62,695 bases of DNA from a bacterium (GCA_016124945.1 WGMT01000074.1:1-62695); one strand, 5' to 3'. Positions 50,291 to 59,531 are shown, numbered from the stretch's first letter. Numbers and translations are program-made. Notes: generated by a model from the sequence alone, not told the origin.

Positions 50291-50962
50291 TTACTCGATG
50301 ATGACGCCCTTTTCCGCCAACAGGGATAGCAAGGTGACGTTCACTTGTCCAATTTCTTGGCTACCATCCAATTCAGCCAGCAGCCCCTTTGCATAGTAGT
50401 AGCCGATGAGCGGTGACGTTTGCTTATAGTACACATATAACCTATTACGCACCGTTTCTGGCTTATCGTCGTCGCGCTGGTACAGCTCACCACCGTCAAT
50501 ATCGCACACACCTTCTTGTTTGGGCGGGCTGAAATCAACATGGTAAACAGCACCACAGCTCCTACAAACGCGTCGGCCAGTAATACGGCGCATGGCCTCG
50601 TCGTCTTCAAGAGCAATCAACGGGACGAGATCAATTCCGCCATGCCGATCAATGATTTCATCAAAGGCACTCGCTTGCACCAGATTGCGGGGGAAACCAT
50701 CCATGATGGCACCATTGGCACAGTCAGACTGTGATAAACGATCCTTAACCATCTCAATGGTGACAGAATCAGGTACCAATTCGCCTTTATCCATGAAACT
50801 TTTTGCTAGTTTACCGAGGTCGGTCTCATTTTTTAAGTTATAGCGGAAAATATCACCTGTTGAAATCTGCGGCAATTGAAACTGTTTTTCTAACAGCTTT
50901 GCTTGGGTTCCCTTACCTGCACCTGGCACACCCAAGAGCACAAGAAAGATGCGATCACACAT
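50291..50962 (-). CDS. adk: Adenylate kinase, zinc-lid form
   Basis: The 223-residue enzyme has the P-loop GVPGAGKGTQAKLL, the NMP-binding ISTGDIFR and a lid with CRSCGAVYHVDF and CDIDGG, giving three Cys and an Asp as zinc ligands. It balances AMP, ADP and ATP. AAGGCGAG precedes the ATG. The leader between secY and adk (223 bases) is unusually structured. Confidence 0.96.
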   Translation of the reverse strand: MCDRIFLVLLGVPGAGKGTQAKLLEKQFQLPQISTGDIFRYNLKNETDLGKLAKSFMDKGELVPDSVTIEMVKDRLSQSDCANGAIMDGFPRNLVQASAFDEIIDRHGGIDLVPLIALEDDEAMRRITGRRVCRSCGAVYHVDFSPPKQEGVCDIDGGELYQRDDDKPETVRNRLYVYYKQTSPLIGYYYAKGLLAELDGSQEIGQVNVTLLSLLAEKGVIIE

Positions 50963-51050
50963 TGGGACTCGCCTTTCAACTGTGTTTAGTGATTTAATGA
51001 ATTTTCTACCCAGTTCAGCAGGGTGGGGTGCAATCCCTGGGCAGAAAACC

Positions 51051-51137
51051 CGGCGTCGATCCCGTACACAGGCCTACTGGCCAGCTACGTCTAGATCGAC
51101 GCCGAGCAATGCCCGAGAATCTGCCCTGTGTGGGCAG
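51051..51137. repeat. Structured secY-adk intergenic leader
   Basis: CGGCGTCGATC (51051-51061) pairs perfectly with GATCGACGCCG (51094-51104) around an inner GGCC-TACT-GGCC. A second stem, CTGCCC/GGGCAG (51121-51137), follows on the secY side. No U tract is present. Confidence 0.6.
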
Positions 51138-51185
51138 CGTCTTCTCTTTCGATTCAGATCAGCCAAAGGCCAAGATCCTCAGCAG

Positions 51186-52520
51186 TTACCGGATAAAGCC
51201 TTCGTAATTGCGCATCATCAACTGCGCCTCGATCTGCTTCATGGTATCCAACACCACACCTACCACAATCAACAGACCAGTGCTACTAATCACTAGGGTG
51301 TTGAAATCGTTTAAGGTGCCACCACCGAAAATCAGGCCAGCCAGGTACGGCAACACAGCAACTAGGCCTAAGAAAAGGGCACCAACCAGTGTAATACGCT
51401 GCAGTACACTGTTCAAATATGTCTCAGTGCGCATACCAGGACGGATACCTGGGATAAACCCACCCTGCTTCTGCAATGTTTCCGGCAGATTTTGCTGGCG
51501 GAACATGATATCGGTGTAGAAGTAGGTAAAGGCTACTGTCAACAAGAAGTACATCAGCCAGTAAATCCAATTTTGCGGACTAAAGGCGGTAAAGAAGAAG
51601 TTACCGACACGACCAATCCAGTCTTCACGTAGAATGAAATACGAGGCAATTGTGTTCGGCAAAATCAACAGACTCTGCGCAAAAATCAGCGGGATCATAC
51701 CGGCAGTGTTCACACGCATGGGCACATAGGTACTCTGCCCGCCAACCATCATAAGACGATTACCGCGCATGGTACGTACACGCTTACCGTACTGAACAGG
51801 GATACGCCGCTGACCTTCTTGTACCCAGACAATTAACGCTACGGTCAACACCGTAATGACTGAGAAGATAAGCAACTGTGTTGCACCTTGTTGCCACAAC
51901 AGACGGATCTGGCTGGGCACGGAGGCCACAATGCCCGCAAAGATAATCAGAGACACACCATTGCCGATACCTTGCTCAGTGAGCATTTGTCCTAACCACA
52001 TAGCAAACATCGTACCGGCCGTCAAGCTGATCAGAATGGTGAGTGTCGGCAACAAAGCGCTACCGCTGAATCCCCACTGTTCAAGCACAGGCGGCAGTCC
52101 ACCGAACGGACGGCTCAAGAGAGTTGCTTGGCCAAAAGCCTGTAACAGTGCCAGCGGTACCGTAAGATAATGAGTGTACTGGTTAATCTTTTGACGACCT
52201 TGGTCGCCCTCTTTGCTCAACTCTTCCAAGTGAGGCACGATTGGCGTCAACAACTGCATGATAATGGAAGCCGTAATGTATGGGTAAACACCCATCGCCA
52301 TCACACTGAACTGAGCCAGTGCGCCGCCACTGAAAAAGTTGAGCAGACTCAAAAGTATGTTTTGATCCGTGGACCGAAAAATCTGATCCAGCACGTCCCG
52401 GTTTACCCCGGGCAATGGAATATGAGCAGCCAACCGATAAACTACCAGAATTCCGAAGCTAATCAGGAGTTTCTGGCGAAGATCGGGTAATCGAAAGGCA
52501 TTGCGTACAGCTTCAATCAT
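51186..52520 (-). CDS. secY: Protein translocase subunit SecY
   Basis: The start at 52520 (MIEAVRNAFRLPDLRQKLLI) has CGGAGGA upstream. The 444-residue membrane protein has about ten transmembrane helices, the plug-region motif LNFFSGGALAQFSVMAMGVY and the second SecY signature (GIGNGVSLIIFAGI). It forms the Sec channel with SecE and SecG. It follows rplO at 98 bases. Confidence 0.96.
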   Translation of the reverse strand: MIEAVRNAFRLPDLRQKLLISFGILVVYRLAAHIPLPGVNRDVLDQIFRSTDQNILLSLLNFFSGGALAQFSVMAMGVYPYITASIIMQLLTPIVPHLEELSKEGDQGRQKINQYTHYLTVPLALLQAFGQATLLSRPFGGLPPVLEQWGFSGSALLPTLTILISLTAGTMFAMWLGQMLTEQGIGNGVSLIIFAGIVASVPSQIRLLWQQGATQLLIFSVITVLTVALIVWVQEGQRRIPVQYGKRVRTMRGNRLMMVGGQSTYVPMRVNTAGMIPLIFAQSLLILPNTIASYFILREDWIGRVGNFFFTAFSPQNWIYWLMYFLLTVAFTYFYTDIMFRQQNLPETLQKQGGFIPGIRPGMRTETYLNSVLQRITLVGALFLGLVAVLPYLAGLIFGGGTLNDFNTLVISSTGLLIVVGVVLDTMKQIEAQLMMRNYEGFIR

Positions 52521-52618
52521 GCAAATCCTCCGCAGCAGAGGCGACCGAACCGGTTCGCCCATTGCGGGCAGTGATCCCCAGATCCCTACCCGGCCCATTT
52601 GCGATCACAATCAACGCA

Positions 52619-53098
52619 TTAGGAACGAGGCAGGTTTTTATTTACCTCGTATGGCAGGATCTCAACACTGCCGCCTGCCGCTTCGATCTTTTCCTTGGCG
52701 CTACCACTGACACGATGTGCTTTCACATGGAGCGGCTTAGATACTTCGCCACGCGCCAGGACAACAATAGGATCAGCCGCATTGCCCAAAAGACCAACGT
52801 CGGCTAGAGTTGCCGGATTGACATTGGCATTGGCATCAAAGCGAGCGTCCATAAAATCCAGGTTCACAGGGACATACTCAACCTTGAAACGGTTGGTGAA
52901 GCCGCGCATCTTAGGAAGTCGCTTCACAAGGGGAAGCTGACCGCCTTCAAATGTAATTGGCACACCGCCACCGGTACGTGAATTCTGGCCCTTGGTACCC
53001 CGTCCGGACGTCCTACCTTTGCCCGATCCAGTACCACGACCTACTCGCTTGCGCTTTTTGGTTGCACCCAGATCGGGGCGCAGGTCATGTGCTTTCAT
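52619..53098 (-). CDS. rplO: Ribosomal protein uL15
   Basis: The start at 53098 (MKAHDLRPDLGATKKRKRVG) has GGAG upstream. The 159-residue 50S protein shows the Gly/Arg-rich extended N-terminus (GRGTGSGKGRTSGRGTKGQ) and a globular C-terminal domain. It lies between rpmD and secY as usual. Confidence 0.96.
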   Translation of the reverse strand: MKAHDLRPDLGATKKRKRVGRGTGSGKGRTSGRGTKGQNSRTGGGVPITFEGGQLPLVKRLPKMRGFTNRFKVEYVPVNLDFMDARFDANANVNPATLADVGLLGNAADPIVVLARGEVSKPLHVKAHRVSGSAKEKIEAAGGSVEILPYEVNKNLPRS

Positions 53099-53144
53099 TG
53101 TAGTTGCTCCTGGCAATCAAGTTCTTCAAATCAGATCGATACGC

Positions 53145-53327
53145 TTACGCTTCGGTCACTTTCAACAGGTGAGAAACCTTAGCGATCATCCCGCGGATAG
53201 CAGGATTGTCTTCCTTTTCAACAGTCTGATGCATTTTGGTCAGCCCCAACGCCTTGACGGTGGCCTTCTGGCTCTTTTCGTAACCAATCGGGCTCTTGAC
53301 CAATGTCACCTGCAGCGTCTTAGCCAT
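53145..53327 (-). CDS. rpmD: Ribosomal protein uL30
   Basis: The 60-residue protein MAKTLQVTLVKSPIGYEKSQ is the short bacterial L30, continuing KATVKALGLTKMHQTVEKED. Its start lies inside the end of rpsE (8-base overlap), so translation is coupled. AGAAGAA is the only upstream purine stretch. Confidence 0.95.
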   Translation of the reverse strand: MAKTLQVTLVKSPIGYEKSQKATVKALGLTKMHQTVEKEDNPAIRGMIAKVSHLLKVTEA

Positions 53328-53868
53328 GAACTTCTTCTCCCTTGTACCAGAACGGCGCAAGATGTGATGCTGCAACACCACGGCGAGCAGCCTCTTCTTC
53401 GAAATTCTGAAGATGCTTGAGCGCCTCGAAAGTCGCTTGCACAACGTTGAGGATATTGTCGCTGCCAAGAGACTTAGACAGAATGTCCTTAACGCCCGCA
53501 GCTTCAACCACAGCGCGCACACCACCACCAGCGATAACACCGGTACCAGGGCTGGCAGGCTTAAGGAAGACTTCACCGGCCCCAAAACGGGCCTGGACAG
53601 TATGGGGAATTGTCGTACCAAGCAAGTTCACTTGGATCATGTGCTTGCGGGCGCGATCACTTGCCTTACGGATTGCATCAGGAACTTCGCGAGCCTTACC
53701 CACGCCAACGCCTACACGACCGTTGTTATCACCCGCCACTACAACAGCGCGGAATGCAAAGCGACGCCCACCCTTGACCACTTTGGCGGTACGCGCAATA
53801 TGGACAACGCGCTCGTCCAATTCTTCTCGTTCTTCTCGTTGCTCTCGCCGCCGTTCTCGACGTGCCAT
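53320..53868 (-). CDS. rpsE: Ribosomal protein uS5
   Basis: The 182-residue protein begins with an Arg/Glu-rich stretch (MARRERRREQREEREELDER) longer than in many bacteria. The S5 core follows: VKGGRRFAFRAVVVAGDNNG, TTIPHTVQARFGAGEVFLKP and VEAAGVKDILSKSLGS. It sits at the mRNA entrance of the 30S. AGGAGG precedes the ATG. Confidence 0.96.
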   Translation of the reverse strand: MARRERRREQREEREELDERVVHIARTAKVVKGGRRFAFRAVVVAGDNNGRVGVGVGKAREVPDAIRKASDRARKHMIQVNLLGTTIPHTVQARFGAGEVFLKPASPGTGVIAGGGVRAVVEAAGVKDILSKSLGSDNILNVVQATFEALKHLQNFEEEAARRGVAASHLAPFWYKGEEVHG

Positions 53869-53877
53869 TTGTTCCTC

Positions 53878-54243
53878 CTAGAAATCCAACCCGCCTTCGC
53901 GGCTGGCGTCGGCTAGTGCTTTGATTCGTCCATGATAGCGGTAACCGCCGCGGTCGAAGACGACCTTGTCGATTCCCTTTTCTTTAGCCCGTTCAGCCAA
54001 CACCATACCCACAGCCTTGGCTTGCTCTGTTTTGTTTTTGCCGCTCATGATCTCATGCAACCCTGGTTCCAAAGAAGATGCTGAAACCAGGGTTGCGCCG
54101 GCTGCATCATCGATAACCTGCGCATAGATATTGGTCAGACTGCGAAAGACATTCAGTCGCGGACGTGCCGGTGTTCCGGCTAAGCGTCGTCGCACTCGGG
54201 CGTGGCGGCGCTGGCGCGATTGGGCTCGTGTCACTTTTGCCAT
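53878..54243 (-). CDS. rplR: Ribosomal protein uL18
   Basis: The 121-residue 5S rRNA-binding protein has RRHARVRRRLAGTPARPRLN, VFRSLTNIYAQVIDD and FDRGGYRYHGRIKALADASR. It precedes rpsE by nine bases. Confidence 0.96.
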   Translation of the reverse strand: MAKVTRAQSRQRRHARVRRRLAGTPARPRLNVFRSLTNIYAQVIDDAAGATLVSASSLEPGLHEIMSGKNKTEQAKAVGMVLAERAKEKGIDKVVFDRGGYRYHGRIKALADASREGGLDF

Positions 54244-54281
54244 AATATCGACTCTCCTCTGTTGCTCTCAGCGAGCAGAGA

Positions 54282-54839
54282 TTACTTCTTGCCGCCCTTG
54301 CCGGTTTTCCCAGCCTTTTGGCGGACGTATTCACCCTGATAGCGTAGGCCTTTGCCCTTGTAGGGTTCCGGCGGGCGCTCCTTACGGATTACAGCGGCCA
54401 GTTGGCCAACCTCTTCCTTATCGACGCCATTGATAGTGATCGTGCGACCATCCTTCGACACTTCGAAGTTGATCGTTGCCGTCGGCGGTGCATATTCTAC
54501 AGGATGGCTCTTACCTACCTGGAGTTGCAAATTCTTACCCTGTAATTGTGCACGATAACCGACGCCATGGACCTCGATAACTCTGCTAAAGCCGGTTGTG
54601 ACACCGGTAATCATATTGGCGAGCAGAGAGCGAGTCAGTCCATGCAGCGCCTTATGATGGCGCAGATCCGTTGGGCGAGTTACTAAGACTTCGCCATTTT
54701 CCTGCGAAAGACCCATGTCATGGTTGAACTGACGGGTTAACTCTCCCTTAGGGCCCTTCACCTTTACATAATTCCCTTTGCCAATTTCTACCGTCACATT
54801 CTTGGGGACGGGAATCGGCTGACGTCCAATACGGGACAT
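54282..54839 (-). CDS. rplF: Ribosomal protein uL6
   Basis: The 185-residue protein has the duplicated L6 fold, starting MSRIGRQPIPVPKNVTVEIG, with HGVGYRAQLQGKNLQLQVGK and RPPEPYKGKGLRYQGEYVRQ near the C-terminus. AGGAGGA precedes the ATG. Confidence 0.97.
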   Translation of the reverse strand: MSRIGRQPIPVPKNVTVEIGKGNYVKVKGPKGELTRQFNHDMGLSQENGEVLVTRPTDLRHHKALHGLTRSLLANMITGVTTGFSRVIEVHGVGYRAQLQGKNLQLQVGKSHPVEYAPPTATINFEVSKDGRTITINGVDKEEVGQLAAVIRKERPPEPYKGKGLRYQGEYVRQKAGKTGKGGKK

Positions 54840-54853
54840 GACTTCCTCCTAAG

Positions 54854-55249
54854 CTACCAAACGTTGCAGAGAATCTCGCCGCCGACTTTTTCACGGCGAG
54901 CCTGACGACCGGTCATTACACCGTTGGGCGTGGACACAATATTGATACCCAGTCCACTACGTACCCACGGGATTTCTCGGTAGCCAATATACATACGGCG
55001 CCCGGGCTTGCTCACCCGCTCTAGGCCTGTGATCACAGGATCACCTTTGCCTGTATATTTGAGGCCCATTACCAAATTAGGCTGAGGCGACTCATTGGTG
55101 ACCGTATAGCCACTGATGAAGCCCTCTTCAGCCAGTATTTTGGCAATAGCTTCTTTCAGTTTGGAATGGGGCACTGCCACGCGGCGATGCCGTACCATAG
55201 ATGCATTACGCACACGCGTGAGCAAATCCGAAATCGGATCTGTAACCAT
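54854..55249 (-). CDS. rpsH: Ribosomal protein uS8
   Basis: The start is ATG at 55249 (MVTDPISDLLTRVRNASMVR) rather than the TTG just before it, with GGAG upstream. The 131-residue protein has the C-terminal signature STPNGVMTGRQARREKVGGE. It binds the centre of 16S rRNA and in other bacteria represses the spc operon. Confidence 0.96.
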   Translation of the reverse strand: MVTDPISDLLTRVRNASMVRHRRVAVPHSKLKEAIAKILAEEGFISGYTVTNESPQPNLVMGLKYTGKGDPVITGLERVSKPGRRMYIGYREIPWVRSGLGINIVSTPNGVMTGRQARREKVGGEILCNVW

Positions 55250-55366
55250 CAATTTTCTCCTTACTCTTTCAGTCCCCTATTTAACAGGAACTGTAGTTAG
55301 TATGTACCTACGATCCTATCGTAGGCACAAACGAATCTTATTCCAACAGGCCTAAGCGACCCAACA

Positions 55367-55549
55367 TTACCAGCTCGACTTCACAACACCAGGAATATTG
55401 CCATTGTTAGCTTCTTCGCGGAAGCAAATGCGGCAAAGACCAAAGCGGCGCATGTAGCCACGCGCACGTCCACAGCGATTGCAACGATTGTGTACCCGCA
55501 CTTCGAATTTGCGATTCTTTTCACGGGCGATCATGCTTTTCTTAGCCAC
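55367..55549 (-). CDS. rpsN: Ribosomal protein uS14, zinc-binding type Z
   Basis: The 60-residue short form has the four Cys of the zinc version (CNRCGRARGYMRRFGLCRIC) and ends GNIPGVVKSSW. It starts 57 bases after rplE and precedes rpsH by about 115 bases. Confidence 0.97.
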   Translation of the reverse strand: MAKKSMIAREKNRKFEVRVHNRCNRCGRARGYMRRFGLCRICFREEANNGNIPGVVKSSW

Positions 55550-55605
55550 AGATCATTCCTCTCTTTATCAGGGCAAATGCAACAACCAAACAGGACGAAC
55601 CTATC

Positions 55606-56184
55606 CTAGCGACGTTGGAAGGGCATATCCATCAAACCGAGCAGCCGACGTGCTTCTTCGTCGCTGTTCGCTGATGTAACAATGGTGATTTCCATGCCAC
55701 GGACTTTATCGACTTCGTCGTAGTTAATCTCCGGAAAGACCAACTGCTCGCGTAAGCCTAAAGTATAATTGCCGCGACCGTCAAAAGCATCAGGTGAAAT
55801 ACCACGAAAATCGCGCTGACCTGGAAGTGCAATGTTGATCAAGCGATCTAGGAACTCCCACATACGTGCACCACGCAAAGTCACTTTGGCGCCGATGGGC
55901 ATACCTTCACGTAATTTGAATGTCGCAATCGACTTTTTCGCTCGGGTCACTACAGCTTTTTGCCCAGTAATGATAGACAGATCTCGAGTTGCAGCATCAA
56001 TTGCCTTGCTGTTTTGCAGTGCTTCACCAAGACCAATGTTGACACTGATCTTTGCTACACGCGGGACCTGCATCACATTCACATATGAAAATTCTTTCAT
56101 CAACGCAGGAACAATTTCCTGCCAGTACCGCTCTTTCAAGCGGGGAGTGCGTGCCCCATTGGCTTGGGTGCCATTTTCACTCAT
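55606..56184 (-). CDS. rplE: Ribosomal protein uL5
   Basis: The 192-residue 5S rRNA-binding protein has LKERYWQEIVPALMKEFSYV, VPRVAKISVNIGLGEALQNS, TGQKAVVTRAKKSIATFKLR and the C-terminal GMEITIVTSANSDEEARRLL. AAGGAG precedes the ATG. Confidence 0.97.
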   Translation of the reverse strand: MSENGTQANGARTPRLKERYWQEIVPALMKEFSYVNVMQVPRVAKISVNIGLGEALQNSKAIDAATRDLSIITGQKAVVTRAKKSIATFKLREGMPIGAKVTLRGARMWEFLDRLINIALPGQRDFRGISPDAFDGRGNYTLGLREQLVFPEINYDEVDKVRGMEITIVTSANSDEEARRLLGLMDMPFQRR

Positions 56185-56255
56185 TGTTTAACTCCTTGCC
56201 CGCAAATATCGACGTGTCCGATATAAGGTCAGGCGCATAAAAGTGGGAAACAGGA

Positions 56256-56615
56256 TTAGCTGTTGTCAGGTTTGGGCAGCGGTTCACCACTGCGGCGATC
56301 GATACGAACCTTGTCTTCGCCTTCGATGCGATAACCGGCACGTGTCGCCTTGCCATCGGTCCCTACCAACAGAACATTGCTAATATGGATCGGTGCCTCG
56401 CGTTCAATTCGCCCTGTCTGCGTACGAACACTGGGGCTGCGACGCTGGTGCTTTGTAACCATGTTGGCACCGGCAACCACCACATAAATCCGATTGGGAT
56501 CGTAGGTCCCATCTTTATGGCGTTTGCGAATCATACGCTGAACTTCGCCACGATGCCCTTTGTCGTTACCGGCGATGACTTCGACAGTATCGCCCTTGTT
56601 GATCTTTGTCGTCAT
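56256..56615 (-). CDS. rplX: Ribosomal protein uL24
   Basis: The 119-residue protein has a KOW motif (INKGDTVEVIAGNDKGHRGE) at the N-terminus and VVAGANMVTKHQRRS. It initiates 50S assembly. AGGAGA precedes the ATG, 54 bases after rplN. Confidence 0.96.
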   Translation of the reverse strand: MTTKINKGDTVEVIAGNDKGHRGEVQRMIRKRHKDGTYDPNRIYVVVAGANMVTKHQRRSPSVRTQTGRIEREAPIHISNVLLVGTDGKATRAGYRIEGEDKVRIDRRSGEPLPKPDNS

Positions 56616-56669
56616 AAATCTATCTCCTCGCTGTGCAATGTAGACACTATCTACAAGACAGCATTGCTA

Positions 56670-57038
56670 CTAAAGGACTTCCGGCGCCAAGGATACGATC
56701 TTCATGAAGCCGCCATCACGCAATTCACGTGCCACTGGGCCAAAGATACGGGTTCCTCGTGGATTGAGGTTGTCGTCGATGATCACGGCCGCATTTTCGT
56801 CGAAGCGGATGTAGCTACCATCATTGCGGCGAACCGGACGACGAGTACGCACGATGACGGCACGCACTACATCGCCTTTCTTGACCGTTCCGGTGGGGCT
56901 GGCGGATTTGACTGTGGCGACAATAATATCGCCGATGGCACCATAGCGGCGAGAACCGCCACCCTTGACACGGATTGCCAGAAGTTCTTTGGCACCCGTA
57001 TTATCGGCTACTTTAAGCCGGCTTTCTTGCTGAATCAT
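56670..57038 (-). CDS. rplN: Ribosomal protein uL14
   Basis: The 122-residue protein starts MIQQESRLKVADNTGAKELL and contains GDVVRAVIVRTRRPVRRNDG and GTRIFGPVARELRDGGFMKI, both conserved. GGGAGAG precedes the ATG. The gap to rpsQ is about 96 bases. Confidence 0.97.
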   Translation of the reverse strand: MIQQESRLKVADNTGAKELLAIRVKGGGSRRYGAIGDIIVATVKSASPTGTVKKGDVVRAVIVRTRRPVRRNDGSYIRFDENAAVIIDDNLNPRGTRIFGPVARELRDGGFMKIVSLAPEVL

Positions 57039-57134
57039 CTTGTTCTCTCCCCGTAACGGGGCGGGTCAGTCGTGCTGAGTCGGCAAATCTTAGGAAGTGA
57101 CTCGGACCAGGCCGGTCATTGAGTGGCCGTCGCG

Positions 57135-57392
57135 CTAGACGATTTCCGCCCTTGTCAGAATCTTTTCCAGATAGAACTGCTTGTCTTTGCTCATCGGGCG
57201 ACACTCACGGATCTGTACGGTGTCGCCGATATTGGCATCGTTATTTTCGTCGTGAACCTTGTACTTCTTGTGGCTCTTAACGACTTTGCCGTAGAGTGGA
57301 TGGCGGGCCACCCGTTCTACTTGCACAACGATGGTCTTCTGCATCTTGTTGCTGGTGACGGTACCTACCAGCGCTCTTCGTCGTTCTCGCAT
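57135..57392 (-). CDS. rpsQ: Ribosomal protein uS17
   Basis: The start at 57392 (MRERRRALVGTVTSNKMQKT) has GTAGAGG upstream and excludes a longer non-conserved extension. The 85-residue OB-fold protein has HPLYGKVVKSHKKYKVHDEN and VQIRECRPMSKDKQF. It lies four bases after rpmC. Confidence 0.96.
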   Translation of the reverse strand: MRERRRALVGTVTSNKMQKTIVVQVERVARHPLYGKVVKSHKKYKVHDENNDANIGDTVQIRECRPMSKDKQFYLEKILTRAEIV

Positions 57393-57396
57393 ACCT

Positions 57397-57603
57397 CTAC
57401 TCCTCAGCCTGGGCGGCCAACTGGCGCTCACGCAGGATCGTTTTGATCCGGGCAATGTCACGGCGTACTTGCTGTTTGCGAGCCGTGTTGGTTAACTGAC
57501 CGGTGGCTTTCTGGAAGCGCAGATTGAACAGTTCCTGGTGAAAATCATCCAGTTTGGTTGCCAGTTCGCTAACAGAGAGATTGCGCAGTTCACTTGCGGT
57601 CAT
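57397..57603 (-). CDS. rpmC: Ribosomal protein uL29
   Basis: The 68-residue helical-hairpin protein MTASELRNLSVSELATKLDD contains the conserved ELFNLRFQKATGQL. It sits at the exit of the peptide tunnel. It is tightly packed between rplP and rpsQ. Confidence 0.96.
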   Translation of the reverse strand: MTASELRNLSVSELATKLDDFHQELFNLRFQKATGQLTNTARKQQVRRDIARIKTILRERQLAAQAEE

Positions 57604-57619
57604 GCTTGCTCTCCTCTAC

Positions 57620-58033
57620 TCAGCCTTCATGGCGTGTAATAAACTGGGTCTTCATGGGCAGTTTGTGGGCCGCCAGGCGAAATGCTTCCCGGGCCTGGTC
57701 CTCACGCACACCGGCCATCTCAAACAGCACACGGCCAGGTTTGATCACCGCTACCCAGTGATCCACACTCCCCTTACCGGAACCCATACGGGTTTCAGCT
57801 GCACGCATGGTAACGGGTTTATCAGGGAAAATACGAATCCAAACCTTACCACCGCGCCGCAGGTAACGGACAATCGCACGGCGAGCAGCTTCAATCTGGC
57901 GGCTGGTTAACCATTGTGGCTCCATCGCTTGCAGAGCGTAGGTGCCAAAGGCAATTGTGCTGCCACGATAAGCTTTGCCACGCATACGCCCGCGGTGCAT
58001 CTTACGAAACTTGACGCGTTTTGGCATCAACAT
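57620..58033 (-). CDS. rplP: Ribosomal protein uL16
   Basis: The 137-residue protein starts MLMPKRVKFRKMHRGRMRGK (GAGAG upstream) and has the conserved VWIRIFPDKPVTMRAAETRM and GSGKGSVDHWVAVIKPGRVL. It organises the A-site region of the 50S. Confidence 0.97.
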   Translation of the reverse strand: MLMPKRVKFRKMHRGRMRGKAYRGSTIAFGTYALQAMEPQWLTSRQIEAARRAIVRYLRRGGKVWIRIFPDKPVTMRAAETRMGSGKGSVDHWVAVIKPGRVLFEMAGVREDQAREAFRLAAHKLPMKTQFITRHEG

Positions 58034-58079
58034 AAGTCACTCTCCATCCAACGCCGGCACATGAGGCAGGCGTGATTGC

Positions 58080-58754
58080 TTACTCGGTCGCTACCGTTTC
58101 AGCGTAGCGGCTGTGATATTCTTCGCCAGGCAACACTTCGCCGTGGTAAACCCAGCACTTTACACCGATGACACCATAGGTGGTATTTGCTTCGGCTGTG
58201 CCATATTCGATGTCTGCGCGCAGGGTGTGGCGGGGCACCTGTCCTTCGCGAATGCTATCGACACGGCCCATTTCACTTCCACCTAAACGACCAGACACAG
58301 TGATCATAATGCCTTCTGCACCGGAGCGCATGGCCCGCTGGGCAGCTTGTTTCATGGCGCGCTTCCAGCTAATGCGTCGCTCCAACTGCTCAGCGACACT
58401 CTCTGCCACCAACTGTGCATTGATCTCAGGCTTGGTCAACTCCTTGACATCAATCTTTGCCTTCTTGCCGGTAAGATCCTGCAATTCGATACGCAGTTCA
58501 TTAACCGTAGTGCCTTTACGGCCAATGATAATACCAGGCTTGGCAGTGTTGATGATCACATAGACTTGATTAGGCTGACGTTCAATTTCAACATGGCTGA
58601 TACCGGCCTTGGGCAGGCGTACGCTGATCAGGCGACGAATCTCGCGATCCTCAGCTAGACGATCGACGTAGTCTTTGCCCGTGGCGAACCAACGGCTTCT
58701 GTGCTCTTTCACGATTCCAAGACGGAACCCGAGCGGATGTACTTTGCGTCCCAA
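58080..58754 (-). CDS. rpsC: Ribosomal protein uS3
   Basis: The start is TTG at 58754, fixed by AAGGAGG five bases upstream and by the family start (M)GRKVHPLGFRLGIVKEHRS. An in-frame start at 58787 would include the ribosome-binding site itself. The 224-residue protein has a KH domain (KPGIIIGRKGTTVNELRIEL) and a C-terminal domain (RAGTARRTE is absent; TAEANTTYGVIGVKCWVYHG is present). It forms the mRNA entry site. Confidence 0.95.
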   Translation of the reverse strand: MGRKVHPLGFRLGIVKEHRSRWFATGKDYVDRLAEDREIRRLISVRLPKAGISHVEIERQPNQVYVIINTAKPGIIIGRKGTTVNELRIELQDLTGKKAKIDVKELTKPEINAQLVAESVAEQLERRISWKRAMKQAAQRAMRSGAEGIMITVSGRLGGSEMGRVDSIREGQVPRHTLRADIEYGTAEANTTYGVIGVKCWVYHGEVLPGEEYHSRYAETVATE

Positions 58755-58826
58755 ACGGTGCCTCCTTTTTGGCGATATCAATCTCAACGGCCCATCTCAG
58801 CGAGTTGATGACGTTGAGAAGGATTC

Positions 58827-59165
58827 TTAGTTCACACGCTCATCAAGCACAATGGTGATATGAGACGAACGGCGGAGCCACGGCTTAAATCGTCCGCGAG
58901 CACCGAATCGCCGCCACTTGCGTGTAGGTGCTTCATCAGCATAGATCTTACTAATATAGAGATCATCAGATTCCAGGCCAAAGTTTTCAGTTGCATTGGC
59001 AATGGCGCTCTTCAGCGTCTTCGCCACGATCTGAGCTGCTTTTTGCGGCATGAACTGCAAAAGAGCCAGGGCTTCTTGGGCCTGCTTGCCACGCACTTCA
59101 TCGACCACCAGCCGGGTCTTTTGAGCGCTGATCCCTGTGTACTTGGTAACAGCACGAACTTCCAT
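58827..59165 (-). CDS. rplV: Ribosomal protein uL22
   Basis: The 112-residue protein MEVRAVTKYTGISAQKTRLV has the tunnel-lining hairpin region (DEAPTRKWRRFGARGRFKPW). GGGAGCG precedes the ATG. It follows rpsS by 78 bases. Confidence 0.97.
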   Translation of the reverse strand: MEVRAVTKYTGISAQKTRLVVDEVRGKQAQEALALLQFMPQKAAQIVAKTLKSAIANATENFGLESDDLYISKIYADEAPTRKWRRFGARGRFKPWLRRSSHITIVLDERVN

Positions 59166-59243
59166 TTCTTCGCTCCCTATGTCTCAACCTATTTCCACCC
59201 GCTCACTTGAACCGGCAGAGATGGGCAGTCTCAATATTGCTAC

Positions 59244-59528
59244 CTAGCGGCGGACACGCGTGCCTTTTTCTGACTTCACGTGACCACGGAAGAAGCGTGT
59301 AGGCGCAAATTCGCCCAACTTGTGCCCCACCATGTTCTCTGTGACGTAGATGGGCACGTGACGCCGTCCGTCATGGACAGCCAGGGTATGACCCACAAAC
59401 TGGGGGAAGATTGTCGAGGCGCGCGACCAAGTTTTGATCACCTTGCGTTCGCCGCTGCGATTCATATCTTCGATTTTCTTGAGCAACTTTGGGGCGACAT
59501 AAGGCCCCTTCTTCAGTGAACGCGACAT
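59244..59528 (-). CDS. rpsS: Ribosomal protein uS19
   Basis: The 94-residue protein MSRSLKKGPYVAPKLLKKIE has the conserved IFPQFVGHTLAVHDGRRHVP and GHKLGEFAPTRFFRGH. It binds the 30S head with S13. GGAGG precedes the ATG. Confidence 0.97.
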   Translation of the reverse strand: MSRSLKKGPYVAPKLLKKIEDMNRSGERKVIKTWSRASTIFPQFVGHTLAVHDGRRHVPIYVTENMVGHKLGEFAPTRFFRGHVKSEKGTRVRR

Positions 59529-59531
59529 CTC

